Origin: Goniomonas avonlea
Taxonomy: Eukaryota > Cryptophyceae > Goniomonadida > Goniomonadaceae
Direction: 5' to 3'
Length of the DNA: 15,045 nt
Assembly (NCBI GenBank): GCA_003573635.1
Contig: QUTJ01031691.1
Coordinates: 1 to 15,045 of the forward strand
In this document: positions 1 through 8,352 of the stretch, in pieces
Numbering within the stretch: the stretch's first letter is position 1
Layout: every line of letters starts with the position of its first letter
The notes under the pieces: model-generated
Database searches by the model: none
What the model was told of the DNA's origin: nothing
What the model saw: only the letters and a program-made list of their open reading frames with translations
Position numbers and translations under genes: made by a program

Positions 1-79
1 AATATTTTAAAATATATTTTGTATTCTTCCAAACCGTTCATCTCATGTATCAATCTTATCACAGCAAGTACCTAGCTGA

Positions 80-507
80 TTTACCAGCGCCGGCTGGTAA
101 ATTTACCAGCCTGGTAATTAGCAAGTAGGCACTAGGCGGATCTACGGATCCGTGGCTGCTATGCAGTGTGCACAGCAGTTCCTAGGTAACTTAATGATCT
201 CTCTCTCTCGAGAGAGAGATCTCTCTCAGCAAAAGTGCGACATTCCCGAGTCAGCACTGACTCAGCATGTGTGTGTCACACGTAAACAGCACAGCCACCC
301 AAGCTCGAGCCTCGAGCTCTGCCTTGTCGATCACGGATTTCAGGTCACGGGGCCGGCCCCGTGGACTTGTCACGTACAGATGGTCCGGGCACCGCCCCGT
401 GGACTTCATCTGGAACTTCTCGAGTCATCTCTGCCGTCTCGACTCGCTCGATCAGGCCATCTCACCCTTATATCTCACTCCCTGTGAATCAGTGTGAGAC
501 CGAGTGA
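80..507. repeat. Array of consecutive short palindromes
   Basis: At least ten short inverted repeats lie one after another. Examples: 80-101 (TTTACCAGC / GCTGGTAAA, 4-nt loop), 103-117 (7-bp stem), 144-153 (ACGGATCCGT), 196-221 and 212-227 (alternating CT/GA palindromes), 248-263 (GAGTCAG / CTGACTC, 2-nt loop), 302-318 (AGCTCGAG / CTCGAGCT, 1-nt loop), 346-363 (perfect 18-nt CACGGGGCC / GGCCCCGTG), 377-412 (CAGATG / CATCTG), 421-446 (CGAGTC / GACTCG) and 475-507 (TCACTC / GAGTGA). The stems differ in sequence, so this is not a tandem repeat of one unit. Stretches open in both strands here are a by-product of symmetry, not evidence of coding. Function unknown. Confidence 0.85.
102..225 (+). 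repeat. Dispersed repeat element, copy A
   Basis: Shares an ordered set of blocks with 10881-10965: TTTACCAG, then CTACGGATC(C/T)GTGGCTGCT, then TTCCTAGGT, then an AT-containing spacer leading into CT repeats. The third part also resembles 9963-10072. In this copy the spacer is enlarged by palindromic sequence. No coding capacity is visible. It may be a short non-autonomous element; no terminal repeats or target duplications were recognised. Confidence 0.5.
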
Positions 508-899
508 AATGCATTGAATATTTCCGGGGGCGAAATTCATATCTTTTGGACACCGCATCGGTTATTTTGTCGTTCGCCTCGCTCGGCTTTGATCCAACGC
601 TGGGCACTTTCTTCTACAAAACTCTTTCTGACTTTCAGTTTCTAGATAGAGCGCCCCGGGCCCGCAATTTCAGAGGATGATGAATCATACTTACAGTGGG
701 AACCCCGACCGGTTTCCCCAAAAGTTTCCTCAAATAGATCGGTGGCGGAATCGCTAATTGCTTTGTAATCGTCACAATTATTGCGACTGATCCAACGCAT
801 TATCTTAAGCCATAATGGAATCGAGGTGTTATCATTATTCAACAAATATTTTTGTCCGCTCGTTTTTTTTTGGTTTGTGTTTGTGGTGGAAGGACAAAA
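508..899. other. Spacer without supported gene
   Basis: No convincing gene. On the minus strand there is an open stretch at about 693-800 that begins with ATG (near 799) and runs into a consensus donor, CACT/GTAAGTATG, near 693-696. No in-phase partner exon was found to its left, so it is not called as a gene. Confidence 0.5.
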
Positions 900-1854
900 A
901 TGGTGCATGTGGTTGGCCTTCCGAATCTTGCTCAGGCGGAGACTGTCAGGAAACGGGAAGAAGCCTCTTCTTCATCGACAGAGAAACGCCCTCGGAAACC
1001 GCCTGGGTCGTTGACTCTGGATTTGCACACCAAACCCAGGAGCCATTTCAAGCTGATTCGGGAAATTGACTCTGCTGGTCCAGACTCTCCGCTTCTCCTG
1101 AAAAACCATGACCCCCCGCTTCTCCAGAGGAACCATGACGAACACATAAAAAGTCCATCACGTGGAGTGGTGGTCACAGATCCAACTTGGACCCGCCCCA
1201 CGTTTGGACGGTCTCCTGTGTTCCTTCCAGAAGACCAGGAGACTCCCAGAACGGTGGACTCGAAGGAATCCCAGAACGATGGTCTCGAATGGGCACCGTC
1301 TCAGGAGCTCCCTGCCTGGCGTCACGCTTGGTGGGGCTCCGACGTGGTTGCCTCGCCGCCCCAGGGCGCACCCGCAGGCAGAGCTCCCGCCCGAGACAGC
1401 TGGCCTGTCCAACAAAACCCCATCAATCCCCAAGGCATGAAGCCTTTACCATCTGAGTCGCCGCGCACCCAGAAGGTTTCACACAGTTTTGAACGCTCAC
1501 GGCACCACCGCTCTGTAAGGTTCTCTGGAACAGAGGATCTAAGCGAGTCGGCTGGAGGTCAGCGTCCCTCCTGCTTTTTCCTCTGCTAACAGAACGACTG
1601 CAGAGTTCCAGTATTCTCCGCATACTCGAGGCTCCTTGAAGTCTTGTTTCCAGCGATCACGAGAACCAGTCGCCCGACATCAACAGTGGATCAGCTCATC
1701 GGCCGAAGATTCCTTCCGAACGGCGAGCACTGCTTCATTCAGGTCTTCGCTTTGTTTTGTTGACTGTCCGAGACTCACTAGTCGCAACAGCGGTTCATTC
1801 TCTACTCCCGAAGGCAAGCAGCGAGCGAAGAGCCCAAGTCAGGCAACTGCTTAG
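900..1854 (+). CDS. Hypothetical Ser/Arg-rich protein, two exons
   Basis: Not recognised. Exons 900-1557 and 1604-1854 would encode 302 residues. The ATG at 900 sits in AAAAATGG. The 46-bp intron 1558-1603 (GGAG/GTCAGC...CTGCAG/AG) has a CTAAC branch-like motif, matches the intron size of the well-supported genes nearby, and joins two open frames in phase. The product is hydrophilic, rich in Ser, Pro and Arg, and has no membrane segment. Its C-terminal third has clustered Arg-x-x-Ser and Ser-Pro sites, for example RSVRFSGTEDLSES, SFRTAST and AKSPSQ. This looks like a disordered, possibly phosphorylated protein. No domain was recognised; a long chance ORF in a region of moderately high G+C remains possible. 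The next supported gene on the same strand begins about 1.3 kb downstream. Confidence 0.4.
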
Positions 1855-1866
1855 TTGGCCAGCGAT

Positions 1867-1966
1867 GTACTTTCTCTCTGTGCCATGATGCGACATTTAC
1901 ATCTGGCCACAGCAGTAAAAAATGGTGTATTTCTCTCTTGTCATGATGCAACATTTTACGTCTGAT
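1867..1966 (+). repeat. Imperfect direct repeat, period about 60 bp
   Basis: The segment 1867-1907 (GTACTTTCTCTCTG, CATGATGCGACATTTAC, TCTGGCC) recurs in degenerate form at 1927-1966 (GTATTTCTCTCTTG, CATGATGCAACATTTTAC, TCTGATC). It lies between the hypothetical gene and the larger tandem duplication. Confidence 0.7.
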
Positions 1967-3132
1967 CGAGGGGATGGGATTGATACTGTATTGATGGAAT
2001 CGAACGGCGTTTATGATTGCTGCCACATCCATTGTGTGGCAACCTCACCGCAATGCGAAAAACTGGTCCTCACGGAAACGTGCTCATCCCTAACGGTTGC
2101 CGCTTTGGGGAATCCCTTGACCGACGCCACCAACGCGCCAGACTCGCGCTCGTCCTCTGTTGCTCTCTCTGGTTCTCTTTCTCTGCCTCTGTCTCAAGGG
2201 GAATTTGCGGGTGACTGCAGAGAGTCCGAGACGCGCTGGGTACCGTTGGCGACGTCCCCAGGCCCCCAGCTGCCCAGCGGCCCCAGCAATTTGCAGCATT
2301 GCAGCAGCAGCTTTTGCGCAGCTCCCTGCGGCGTGCCTATGTGGTCACGATCGTCGTTCTTGGAGCTCTCCCACACAGAGGTTTTCGCTCACAACAACTT
2401 TCCCTGGCTGACGATGCTGGAGAGCAACGCAGTCCGGGACGCGCTGCCGTCGCCTGCGGGCCGTCGGGTCCCAGGCCCCCAGCTGCCCAGCGGCCCCAGC
2501 AACTTGCAGCATTGCAGCAGCTTCTTGCGCAGCTCCCTGCGGCGTTCCTATGTGGTCACGGTCGTCGTTCTTAGAGCTCTCCCACACAGAGATTTTCGCT
2601 CACAACAACTTTCCCAGGCGATGGCGATGCTGGAGAGCAGCGCGGTGCTGATGGCGTTCCTGTTCCAGTTCGTGGTGACGGTCCTCTTACTGCAGTTTGC
2701 ATCCTCTAAGGGTCCGAGACCCCAAGACGCGGCGGAGAGCTTGCCGTTCCGAGTCAACTTCCGACGTACGGCACCGGTTGATTTGACATTCAATACGGAC
2801 ACACTTTTTGAAAAAATCTACCGAGTTCGTCCATATTTTGGGCATATTTGTTCCAAGATAACTATTAGTTGTTGCCTCTGGATGTGTCTGACTACTTGGT
2901 GGGTCATATCTATCCGGATCAAACAATCAAAATTCAACCCACCGGCGGTTCGTCGTTGTCAACGTTAACCCGAACTGGAGCGCGAGGTGACATCAAGCGG
3001 GCTGCGAGTCTGTGCGAGAGGAGGAGCCGACAAGGTGCACGCTGTTGGCCGAGTTGCCGTGTTGCTTGTTTGCTGACACAGTCACAGTATATTCCTTTGC
3101 TACCCTGTGATCTGTACCTGTCTGCTCCAGTG
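1967..3132. other. Spacer with long open frame but no supported gene
   Basis: A plus-strand frame is open from 1922 to 2968 (348 codons) and contains a hydrophobic stretch near 2640-2700 (ALMAFLFQF-like, then VVTVLLLQF). Most of its length is the tandem duplication 2222-2645, whose two units are read in different local frames because of a small indel. This argues against conserved coding. No domain was recognised. Part of it could be 5' sequence or upstream exons of the REC gene, but no kinase motifs (H, N, G1 or G2 boxes) are visible. Confidence 0.4.
2222..2645 (+). repeat. Tandem duplication, unit about 212 bp
   Basis: Two adjacent copies, about 2222-2433 and 2434-2645. Shared landmarks are AGTCCG(A/G)GACGCGCTG, GGCCCCCAGCTGCCCAGCGG (starting 2261 and 2474), CAGCATTGCAGCAG, GCGCAGCTCCCTGCGGCGT, TATGTGGTCACG and TTTTCGCTCACAACAACTTT. 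They differ by point changes and small indels in the CAG-rich part. A weak third remnant follows (GGTCCGAGACCCC near 2711). Confidence 0.85.
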
Positions 3133-4077
3133 ATGGTAGAGCTTCGAGTGAGCTCCGCTTGTGTCTCACTCGACTCGCAGGGGAAACTGAAAATTTTGAT
3201 CGCTGAGGACAACCTCACAAAGTAAGTATCCACGAATCATGTCAACTTACCCTAACACTCCTCAGTCAAGCCGTCCTTCGCCAAATGCTTGGGTTCCTAG
3301 GGCTCGACGCTGAGCTCGCGAACAACGGAGTTGAGGCCGTGGATGCCGTTGGTCGGGCAAAGAGTCATCCTGACCAGAAGTTCGATGTTGTTTTTATGGT
3401 ATCTTTCTCGTTCTTCCCAGTCTTGATATAACCTTTGGCTGTCAGGACATGAAAATGCCACGAATGAGCGGTGTCGAGGCGACCCAGGTCCACTTTTGAG
3501 CTCAGCTCACTCCTCTCCTCTCCTGACACCCATGACAGGAGATTATCAAACGATTTCCGGACCCAAAATCTCGCCCGAAAATTATTGCTTGCACTGCGAA
3601 TGCATTCGCTTATAATCGGAAGGAGTGCGCCGATGCTGGCATGGACCAATACATTGCAAAGCCTATTATCATACCGGAGCTCGAGAAGGTGCTTCGGACC
3701 TGTTTTCCAGATTGGTCTCCCTCGATCAAGGTAAAGACTGCGTAGGAAATTCCTCTCCTCAACCTTCCACGCAGGCACCCCTCAGACCAGCACAGCCCCA
3801 AGCTGCCCAAACTCGTGTTCCCGCCGCCCTGATCTCTGCCCCCACCCCCAACGAATTTCCTAAGCCCCGCAAGCACCACGATACTGGCGCTGTTAAATCC
3901 CCTGACCGACGACACCACAAGCATCACAAGCGTGATACGAAAAAGAACAAATACGCAGGGGCGTCGTCCCCGGCTCTTGTCTCAGATTCGAGCCGCAAAG
4001 GCAGTAAGGTGCCCCTGAAACCCAGTTCAAACCCGAGCTTCATTCGTGCTTTTTTCCACCTAAAACCAACTGCATGA
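3133..4077 (+). CDS. Response regulator receiver (REC) domain protein
   Basis: Phospho-acceptor module of a two-component/phosphorelay pathway. Exons 3133-3221, 3266-3398, 3446-3487, 3539-3730 and 3775-4077; introns of 44, 47, 51 and 44 bp with GT-AG ends; 252 residues. REC domain at about residues 18-150: acidic pocket E25-D26 in LIAEDNLTNQ, phospho-acceptor D75 in FMDMKMPRMSG, conserved T107 in ACTANAF and K129 in YIAKP. All key residues are present, so phosphorylation is expected. The sequence is closest to REC domains of hybrid histidine kinases, but no kinase domain is seen upstream, so it is either stand-alone or a detached C-terminus. The tail after residue 152 is Pro-, His- and Lys-rich (HHKHHKRDTKKNK) and disordered. 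D75 is the first codon of exon 3. An alternative last splice (see 4229-4402) would replace the end. The start at 3133 is the first ATG near the domain; an acceptor-like CTCCAG just upstream leaves open an extra 5' exon. Confidence 0.87.
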
Positions 4078-4228
4078 GGAAGACTTTAGGCTCCTCTGAC
4101 ATCTTTTTCCCATGACTAGTCCAGCGCCCCTTTTGCACCTGACTTCTCTTCCCCCCTCCCGTCCGTCGACCCATCCTGCTCAATCTTACCCACTCCGTTT
4201 CCTTAACTCGTTGACGTCCTCCCTCCAG

Positions 4229-4402
4229 CAGCGGTCGAAAAGCAAGAGCAAACAGTCCAAGCACAAGCGGTGGACGGACTCCTCCTCTTCAGACGGGTTC
4301 TCCTCTGAGGAAGAGGTTCTTGTCCCCCCCGCCGTTTTAGCTGCTGGAGTGGCGTCGCTTGCCGCCGCCGCCGCTGTCGCCTTCCTCCTTACCCGACGAT
4401 AA
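4229..4402 (+). CDS. Possible alternative 3' exon with C-terminal membrane anchor
   Basis: An open frame at 4112-4402 ends in a hydrophilic Ser/Lys/Glu stretch (RSKSKSKQSKHKRW, SSSSDGFSSEEE) followed by about 20 hydrophobic residues (VLAAGVASLAAAAAVAFLL) and TRR at the very end: the form of a tail-anchored protein. A good acceptor (CGTCCTCCCTCCAG/CAG at 4228/4229, preceded by TTAACTCG) is in phase 0 with a donor at 4009 (AAG/GTGCCC) in the last REC exon. Splicing these gives a 287-residue REC protein with a basic linker and tail anchor. The intron would be 220 bp, longer than the gene's others, and the donor is weak. Alternatively 4112-4402 is a separate 96-residue small gene starting at its own ATG, or chance. 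Confidence 0.35.
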   Translation, partial: QRSKSKSKQSKHKRWTDSSSSDGFSSEEEVLVPPAVLAAGVASLAAAAAVAFLLTRR

Positions 4403-5224
4403 GTGGGGTCCTATTGAAGACGTGGGCTCCAACCGGTGCAGTTTGATAAGTGCAGCTCCCACCGGGTACCCCCTTCTACTCTTAACTGGATGTTTGCATC
4501 AGAGATATTTTGTTATTTCTCTTTGCTGTTACCACAGCTACTGAAGTTGTCACGCTCGCCGCGGGACGGAGACTATGTGACACAGTTGGCCCTCCCTGAT
4601 TGTTGTAACTGGTCTCACGCGGTATGTTTGCCGTCATGCGCCCGGTGGGCGCTACAGCCTGGGGCACTGAGTACAGACAGTGAGTGAACCTTCGACACAG
4701 ACAGACACCGAGTTTGAGAGACGAGGCAGACGGGACAGGGAAGCCTGGACCTGGAACTGACGCGCGTGTGTGGCGGATATCCGTTGTCGCGTCGGTCGTG
4801 GTGTGGGCAAGGCTCCTTGGCTTGTTTCGGGCGTGGGCTCGGACACTCCGGGACACCCAGTCACGTGACTTCTCAACTCTCGAGCCGATGCATTAATGCC
4901 GCACGCACGCACGCACGTCTGACTTGTCGAGCTGACTTTCAGAGGTGGTGCGCCTATAATATGAGTGGCACCACCGTAGCTGAATGTTAGCTTCTATGCC
5001 ACTGTCTCTCCTCCCGTTTCGCTTCTCTCTGGGGAGAAACGCGTAAGGAGTGAGGCAGAGGCAGAGACCACCGACACAGACGGCGACAGAGACAGCGACA
5101 GCGAACACACAGACACGACACCGTCATGCAGAAGCATCTTCTTCCTTCTCAATAGCCTGAAGGTATTGGTCAGGCCCGTGATAGCGTTCCTTCTGCCGTT
5201 AAGGCTCCGTTGGCATCGTTTGCC

Positions 5225-5345
5225 AGGCAGCACTTGCGTCAAGGTTGTCAAGGCAGCACTTGCGTCAAGGTTGTCAAGGCAGCACTTGTGTCAAGGTTGT
5301 CAAGGCAGCACTTGCGTCGTTGTCAAGGTCAAGGTTGTCAAGGCA
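5225..5345 (+). repeat. Minisatellite, 26-bp unit, four copies
   Basis: Unit AGGCAGCACTTGCGTCAAGG plus TTGTCA, starting at 5225, 5251, 5277 and 5303. The third copy has one substitution (GTGTC) and the fourth is rearranged into CGTTGTCAAGGTCAAGG. The period is not a multiple of three, so it is unlikely to code. Confidence 0.92.
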
Positions 5346-5387
5346 ACTCCTGCGCTCACGGCGGCCTTGCGCAGATATATATCCATT

Positions 5388-5640
5388 AATGAACCCGATC
5401 AACGTTACAGGCCTCCGTTGCCGTCCTGTGTTGGTAGTCGCCCTGCAATACTCTCATCAAAGCTAGAGCTTCGCACGGGCTGTGTTTGCCTTGCTGTCCC
5501 GCCCACTCGCTGTTGCTCTGTCGCTGACTCCCTCTCTCTCAAATGAACCCGATCAACGTTACAGGCCTCTGTTGCCGTCCTGTGTTGGTAGCTGTCTCGT
5601 TCTCCATCATCACTCGCCCTGCACTACTCTCATCAGAACT
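5388..5640 (+). repeat. Direct repeat pair with internal insertion
   Basis: The block AATGAACCCGATCAACGTTA through CCTGTGTTGGTAG appears at about 5389-5441 and 5541-5592 with one mismatch. It is followed in both copies by CGCCCTGCA(A/C)TACTCTCATCA, but the second copy carries about 20 extra bases between the two blocks. The repeat length and closeness suggest a recent duplication. Confidence 0.85.
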
Positions 5641-6077
5641 ACCAGAGTGTTTCACCCGTCACGCACCCACTCACTCTCGCTCGCTGGCTCCCTCACTCGC
5701 ATTCTCTCTGTCACGCAGCACAACGAGTTAATTTGTGCCGAACAATTGATTCTGTAGCTTGATCCCGAACGGAAGTGCGCACGAGGTCATCCGCTGTCCG
5801 CTAACTCACTGAACTGATGGCCTTATGCACACTTCGGTGCAAAATCGCAATCAACACGAAAAAAACTTCGGTGTCACAACATCGCGGTGTCACTTGCCTC
5901 CGCCCTCAGCTGCGACTTCCAGCCACAAACACCACCAAACTCTCCACTTACACCTGATTTTGATCAGTTTGATCTTACCCCCCCCCCCTCCTCTGTCTGT
6001 CTGTCTGTCTGTCTCTGTCACTCGGTCTCCCCGCCCACTTCCGCGTGGCGCCGAAGGTGTTTTATCGACTGTGCAGA

Positions 6078-6767
6078 TCAAATCAAGTTGGAGCGCGTCA
6101 TTGCCAAAAACGAAGAGCCGAGGATATAGTGGAACAGGTTCTCTCGTCGCACACCCAGGAGGCAAGAATGGCGATCGGCGCCGACAGCCAGCCCACCCAG
6201 AACAAAAGCGACAGCACCGATGATCACTTCGTTCGAGCCACTGCAAAAATCTCAGACACTCGAGTTTAAATGGCATTCAATATCACAGACCTGAGGTACC
6301 CTTGGGTCAGGATTGTGATCATTGCGGCGCCACTCACGATGGTCGTGTAGAGCTCTTCGATGGTCTCGCTCCACTGCAAGGAGCACGCAAAGCCGAGGCT
6401 CAGCATCACGATAATGGTAGGGGTGATGTTGTCCAAGTTTTGAAGGTACGCCTGCAATGCAGGCACACCTGCTGCAAATCCTAGGCCAATCATGGGGATA
6501 CCCACTCGTCCCTGCACGGTGGCTGTTCAAAGGCAAGCGAAAGCTGGTGCGACTGACCGCAAACTTTGCAAGAGTTTCATTGTAGGGACGAAAGACGTCA
6601 GGCGAGAATCCAAACCGCAATACCCCAGATGAGCATGCACAACCGACTGAGAAGAATCCAAGAGCAGCAATTCGCAATGTCTGCGCACCGATCAGGACAG
6701 AAACAACAGGAACCACTGCACCTGCCAGGCCGAGAAGGCAGCAAAGAACGAACAGCCTGCCCTGCAT
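6078..6767 (-). CDS. Unrecognised multi-pass membrane protein
   Basis: Three exons on the minus strand: 6767-6558, 6511-6291 and 6240-6078, with introns of 46 and 50 bp (GCG/GTCAGT...GTGCAG and CTCAG/GTCTGT...TTTGCAG), giving 197 residues. TAA lies in frame nine bases before the ATG, so the start is fixed unless an upstream exon exists. I see six or seven hydrophobic segments: residues about 5-26 (LFVLCCLLGLAGAVVPVVSV), 31-50, 72-92 (GIPMIGLGFAAGVPALQAYL), 101-116, 124-143, 150-168 (IIGAVAFVLGGLAVGA) and a final weaker one after RRENLFHYILG. A conserved-looking PYNETLAKFAG loop precedes the third. Family not recognised. Without the second splice the frame would end at 6266. It is head-to-head with the TPT transporter, with start codons close together. 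Confidence 0.72.
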
Positions 6768-6865
6768 ATCACATTATTTAAAAATGTTGCCCGGATCAAT
6801 CATACATGAACGCGTCCGAGACAGCCACGGTCGGATAGCGAGGCTCTTTTGCAGCGGTTTTCCCC
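6768..6865. promoter_or_regulatory. Putative shared divergent promoter
   Basis: The minus-strand membrane protein starts at 6767 and the plus-strand transporter at 6866 or earlier, so both promoters must fit in about 100 bp or overlap coding sequence. An AT-rich TTATTTAAAAA (6774-6784) is the only TATA-like motif. Other ATGs at 6784 and 6806 could serve the transporter if a small intron follows. Confidence 0.4.
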
Positions 6866-8180
6866 ATGTTCTTTGGTTACCGTTCTGGCCCTGGTACCGA
6901 ACCATACGCTTTCCTACGATACCGTCACCTGAGCTCGATACTGAGTCTCATACGGATCGCGTGGCCGGCAATGGCGGTCCAGGCCTATGTCTGGTTTGTG
7001 GCCAATATTATCATTTCACTTGCTATCACAGTGGTGAACAAGGTTCTGTTCAACAAAGTGAAGAATTTGGATGGTTAGTTTTTGACCTAAAGTTTGATTC
7101 TCACTGCGTGACAGCCATGGGCCTCACTCTGATGCATATGGTCTCTACTTCCGCATTGTTATTGAGCACTGCATTTTGTCGAGGCACGTATATGAGCGCG
7201 AAGAAGGTTCCATGGCTGTATGCGTTTGTTATTGGGACCACTGGTTCCATCGCTGTTGGACTCTGGAACGAGAGTCTTCAGCGCAACCCGCTCATTTTGT
7301 ACCAGGTGAGTGGTTATTTCTGTGTGCGATCTCTGTTGTAAACAGCGAACAGGTATCCAAGTTGTTGGTGACGCCTGTGACTGCGATACTCGAGGAGCGC
7401 CAGTCTGGACCGATGTGGTTCGCCATTTTGATTGTCACAGGAGGCTGGGGCTTGGTTGTATTTGACGATGCCAAAAAAGCGGACAACTCGGGGGACGTAG
7501 AGGCTTCGAACGTTGGTTTGGCGTTGCTATGTGTGGTGCTTACCTCTTGCACCAATGTTGTGAGTTCGTGTTTATTCGCAGTGTGTGTTTTTGTTGAACG
7601 ATAGGTCCAGGCACTTGCGAAACTCCTGACCAAGTACAAAATGAAAACTGCAGATATTGTTCTTCAAAATGCGATGGTGGCAGTTGTGGGTCTTTCGTCG
7701 GTGGTAGGGTTTCGGCATGTTACTGGCAGCTCAGTCATAGGTAAGGGCCTTGCGGTTGCACTCGATTTCCTACCTAACCTTGAGCAGATTTGCAAAGTCT
7801 GCGCGAGCCAGAAATCATTGGAATGGTGTTTTTGTCATGCGCACTGGCCCTTGGAATCCAGGTCAAGCCTGGTTTTCTTGTCTCGTCCCGACTCAACCTC
7901 GAGCCAACAGGCGAGTAGCACTGGCATAATGGGGCAATTCTCTGCCACTGTGTTCCAGATCGCTGGAATTGCTAAGAGTGCACTCACATTCATCCTTGCG
8001 GCTGTCTTCTTACACGATCCTGTAACTCTTCAGAAGGTGTGCCGTTTTCATTTTCTGTCCCATCTCATTGCGTTCCAGGGAGTGGGGCTCGTTACCTGTC
8101 TTGGTGGGATGTGGATGTTCGGGGTTCTTCAATTGCGAAGGCGAGAGCAGAAGCAGCGCAAAGCGGAGAAGACCAGCTAG
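6866..8180 (+). CDS. TPT-family sugar-phosphate/nucleotide-sugar transporter
   Basis: Membrane antiporter of the drug/metabolite superfamily (TPT branch, resembling SLC35E/plant NST-KT types), expected in Golgi, ER or plastid membranes. Seven exons: 6866-7073, 7115-7305, 7353-7559, 7605-7740, 7788-7861, 7911-8036, 8079-8180; introns 41, 47, 45, 47, 49 and 42 bp, all GT-AG and phase-consistent; 347 residues. Diagnostic parts: NKVLFNKVKN at the end of TM1, LTLMHMVST in TM2, the family signature NESLQRNPLILYQVSKLLVT, LEERQSG, then FLSCALALGIQ and GQFSATVFQIAGIAKSALTF, and a final TM (GLVTCLGGMWMFGV). The C-terminus is basic (LRRREQKQRKAEKTS), without a clear KKXX signal. The N-terminus is uncertain: ATG 6866 gives a 35-residue leader, ATG 6971 removes it, and ATG 6806 would need an intron to bypass TAG at 6836. 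Substrate cannot be read from sequence. Confidence 0.88.
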
Positions 8181-8223
8181 TGGTACTTGAAATACTGTTT
8201 GTTGCTGTTCTCGTTGAAACAAT

Positions 8224-8352
8224 GTTCGTCACGTGTCTTGGGGGATGTCGTTGTTCGGAGTTCTTCGAAGGCGAGAGCAGAAGCAGCGCATGACGGAGAA
8301 GACCAGCTAGTAACACACCGAAGAAACTGTTTCTCTTTGTTCTTGTTGAACT
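8224..8352 (+). pseudogene. Duplicated copy of transporter's last exon
   Basis: 8224-8352 repeats about 8088-8222: the end of the final transporter exon plus 3' flank (CTGTCTTGGTGGGATG / GTGTCTTGGGGGATG; AGGCGAGAGCAGAAGCAGCG in both; GAGAAGACCAGCTAG in both; then ACTGTTT...GTTCT(C/T)GTTGAA). From ATG 8245 to TAG 8310 it still encodes MSLFGVLRRREQKQRMTEKT plus S, matching the real C-terminus. A one-base change shifts the upstream frame, and there is no splice acceptor before it, so it is probably an inert tandem duplicate in the 3' flank. Confidence 0.8.

Larger units (their letters stand above)
4403..6077. other. Repeat-bearing spacer without supported gene
   Basis: No domain, tRNA or rRNA was recognised on either strand. 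It contains short GCAC repeats (about 4900-4916), a GACA/GACAGC-rich stretch (5065-5120), the 26-bp minisatellite, a 50-bp direct repeat pair, a C-run followed by (CTGT)n near 5978-6014 and CT-rich sequence. Open frames here are short and low in complexity. Confidence 0.6.

Noticed and set aside
152-497. Overlapping open frames in the palindrome-rich left end
   Set aside because: Open frames on a symmetrical, hairpin-rich sequence are expected by chance; no domain, intron or start context supports them.
642-908. Minus-strand open stretch ending at a consensus GTAAGTATG donor
   Set aside because: The acceptor near 587-590 leads to an open frame but the phases do not match, and no family was recognised.
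1922-2968. 348-codon plus-strand open frame as a gene
   Set aside because: Mostly a degenerate tandem duplication with an internal local frame change; no domain; neighbouring real genes have introns every 50-200 bp, this has none.
6302-6781. Plus-strand open frames between 6.3 and 6.8 kb
   Set aside because: They are antisense to the three-exon membrane protein, which has hydrophobic segments and typical introns.
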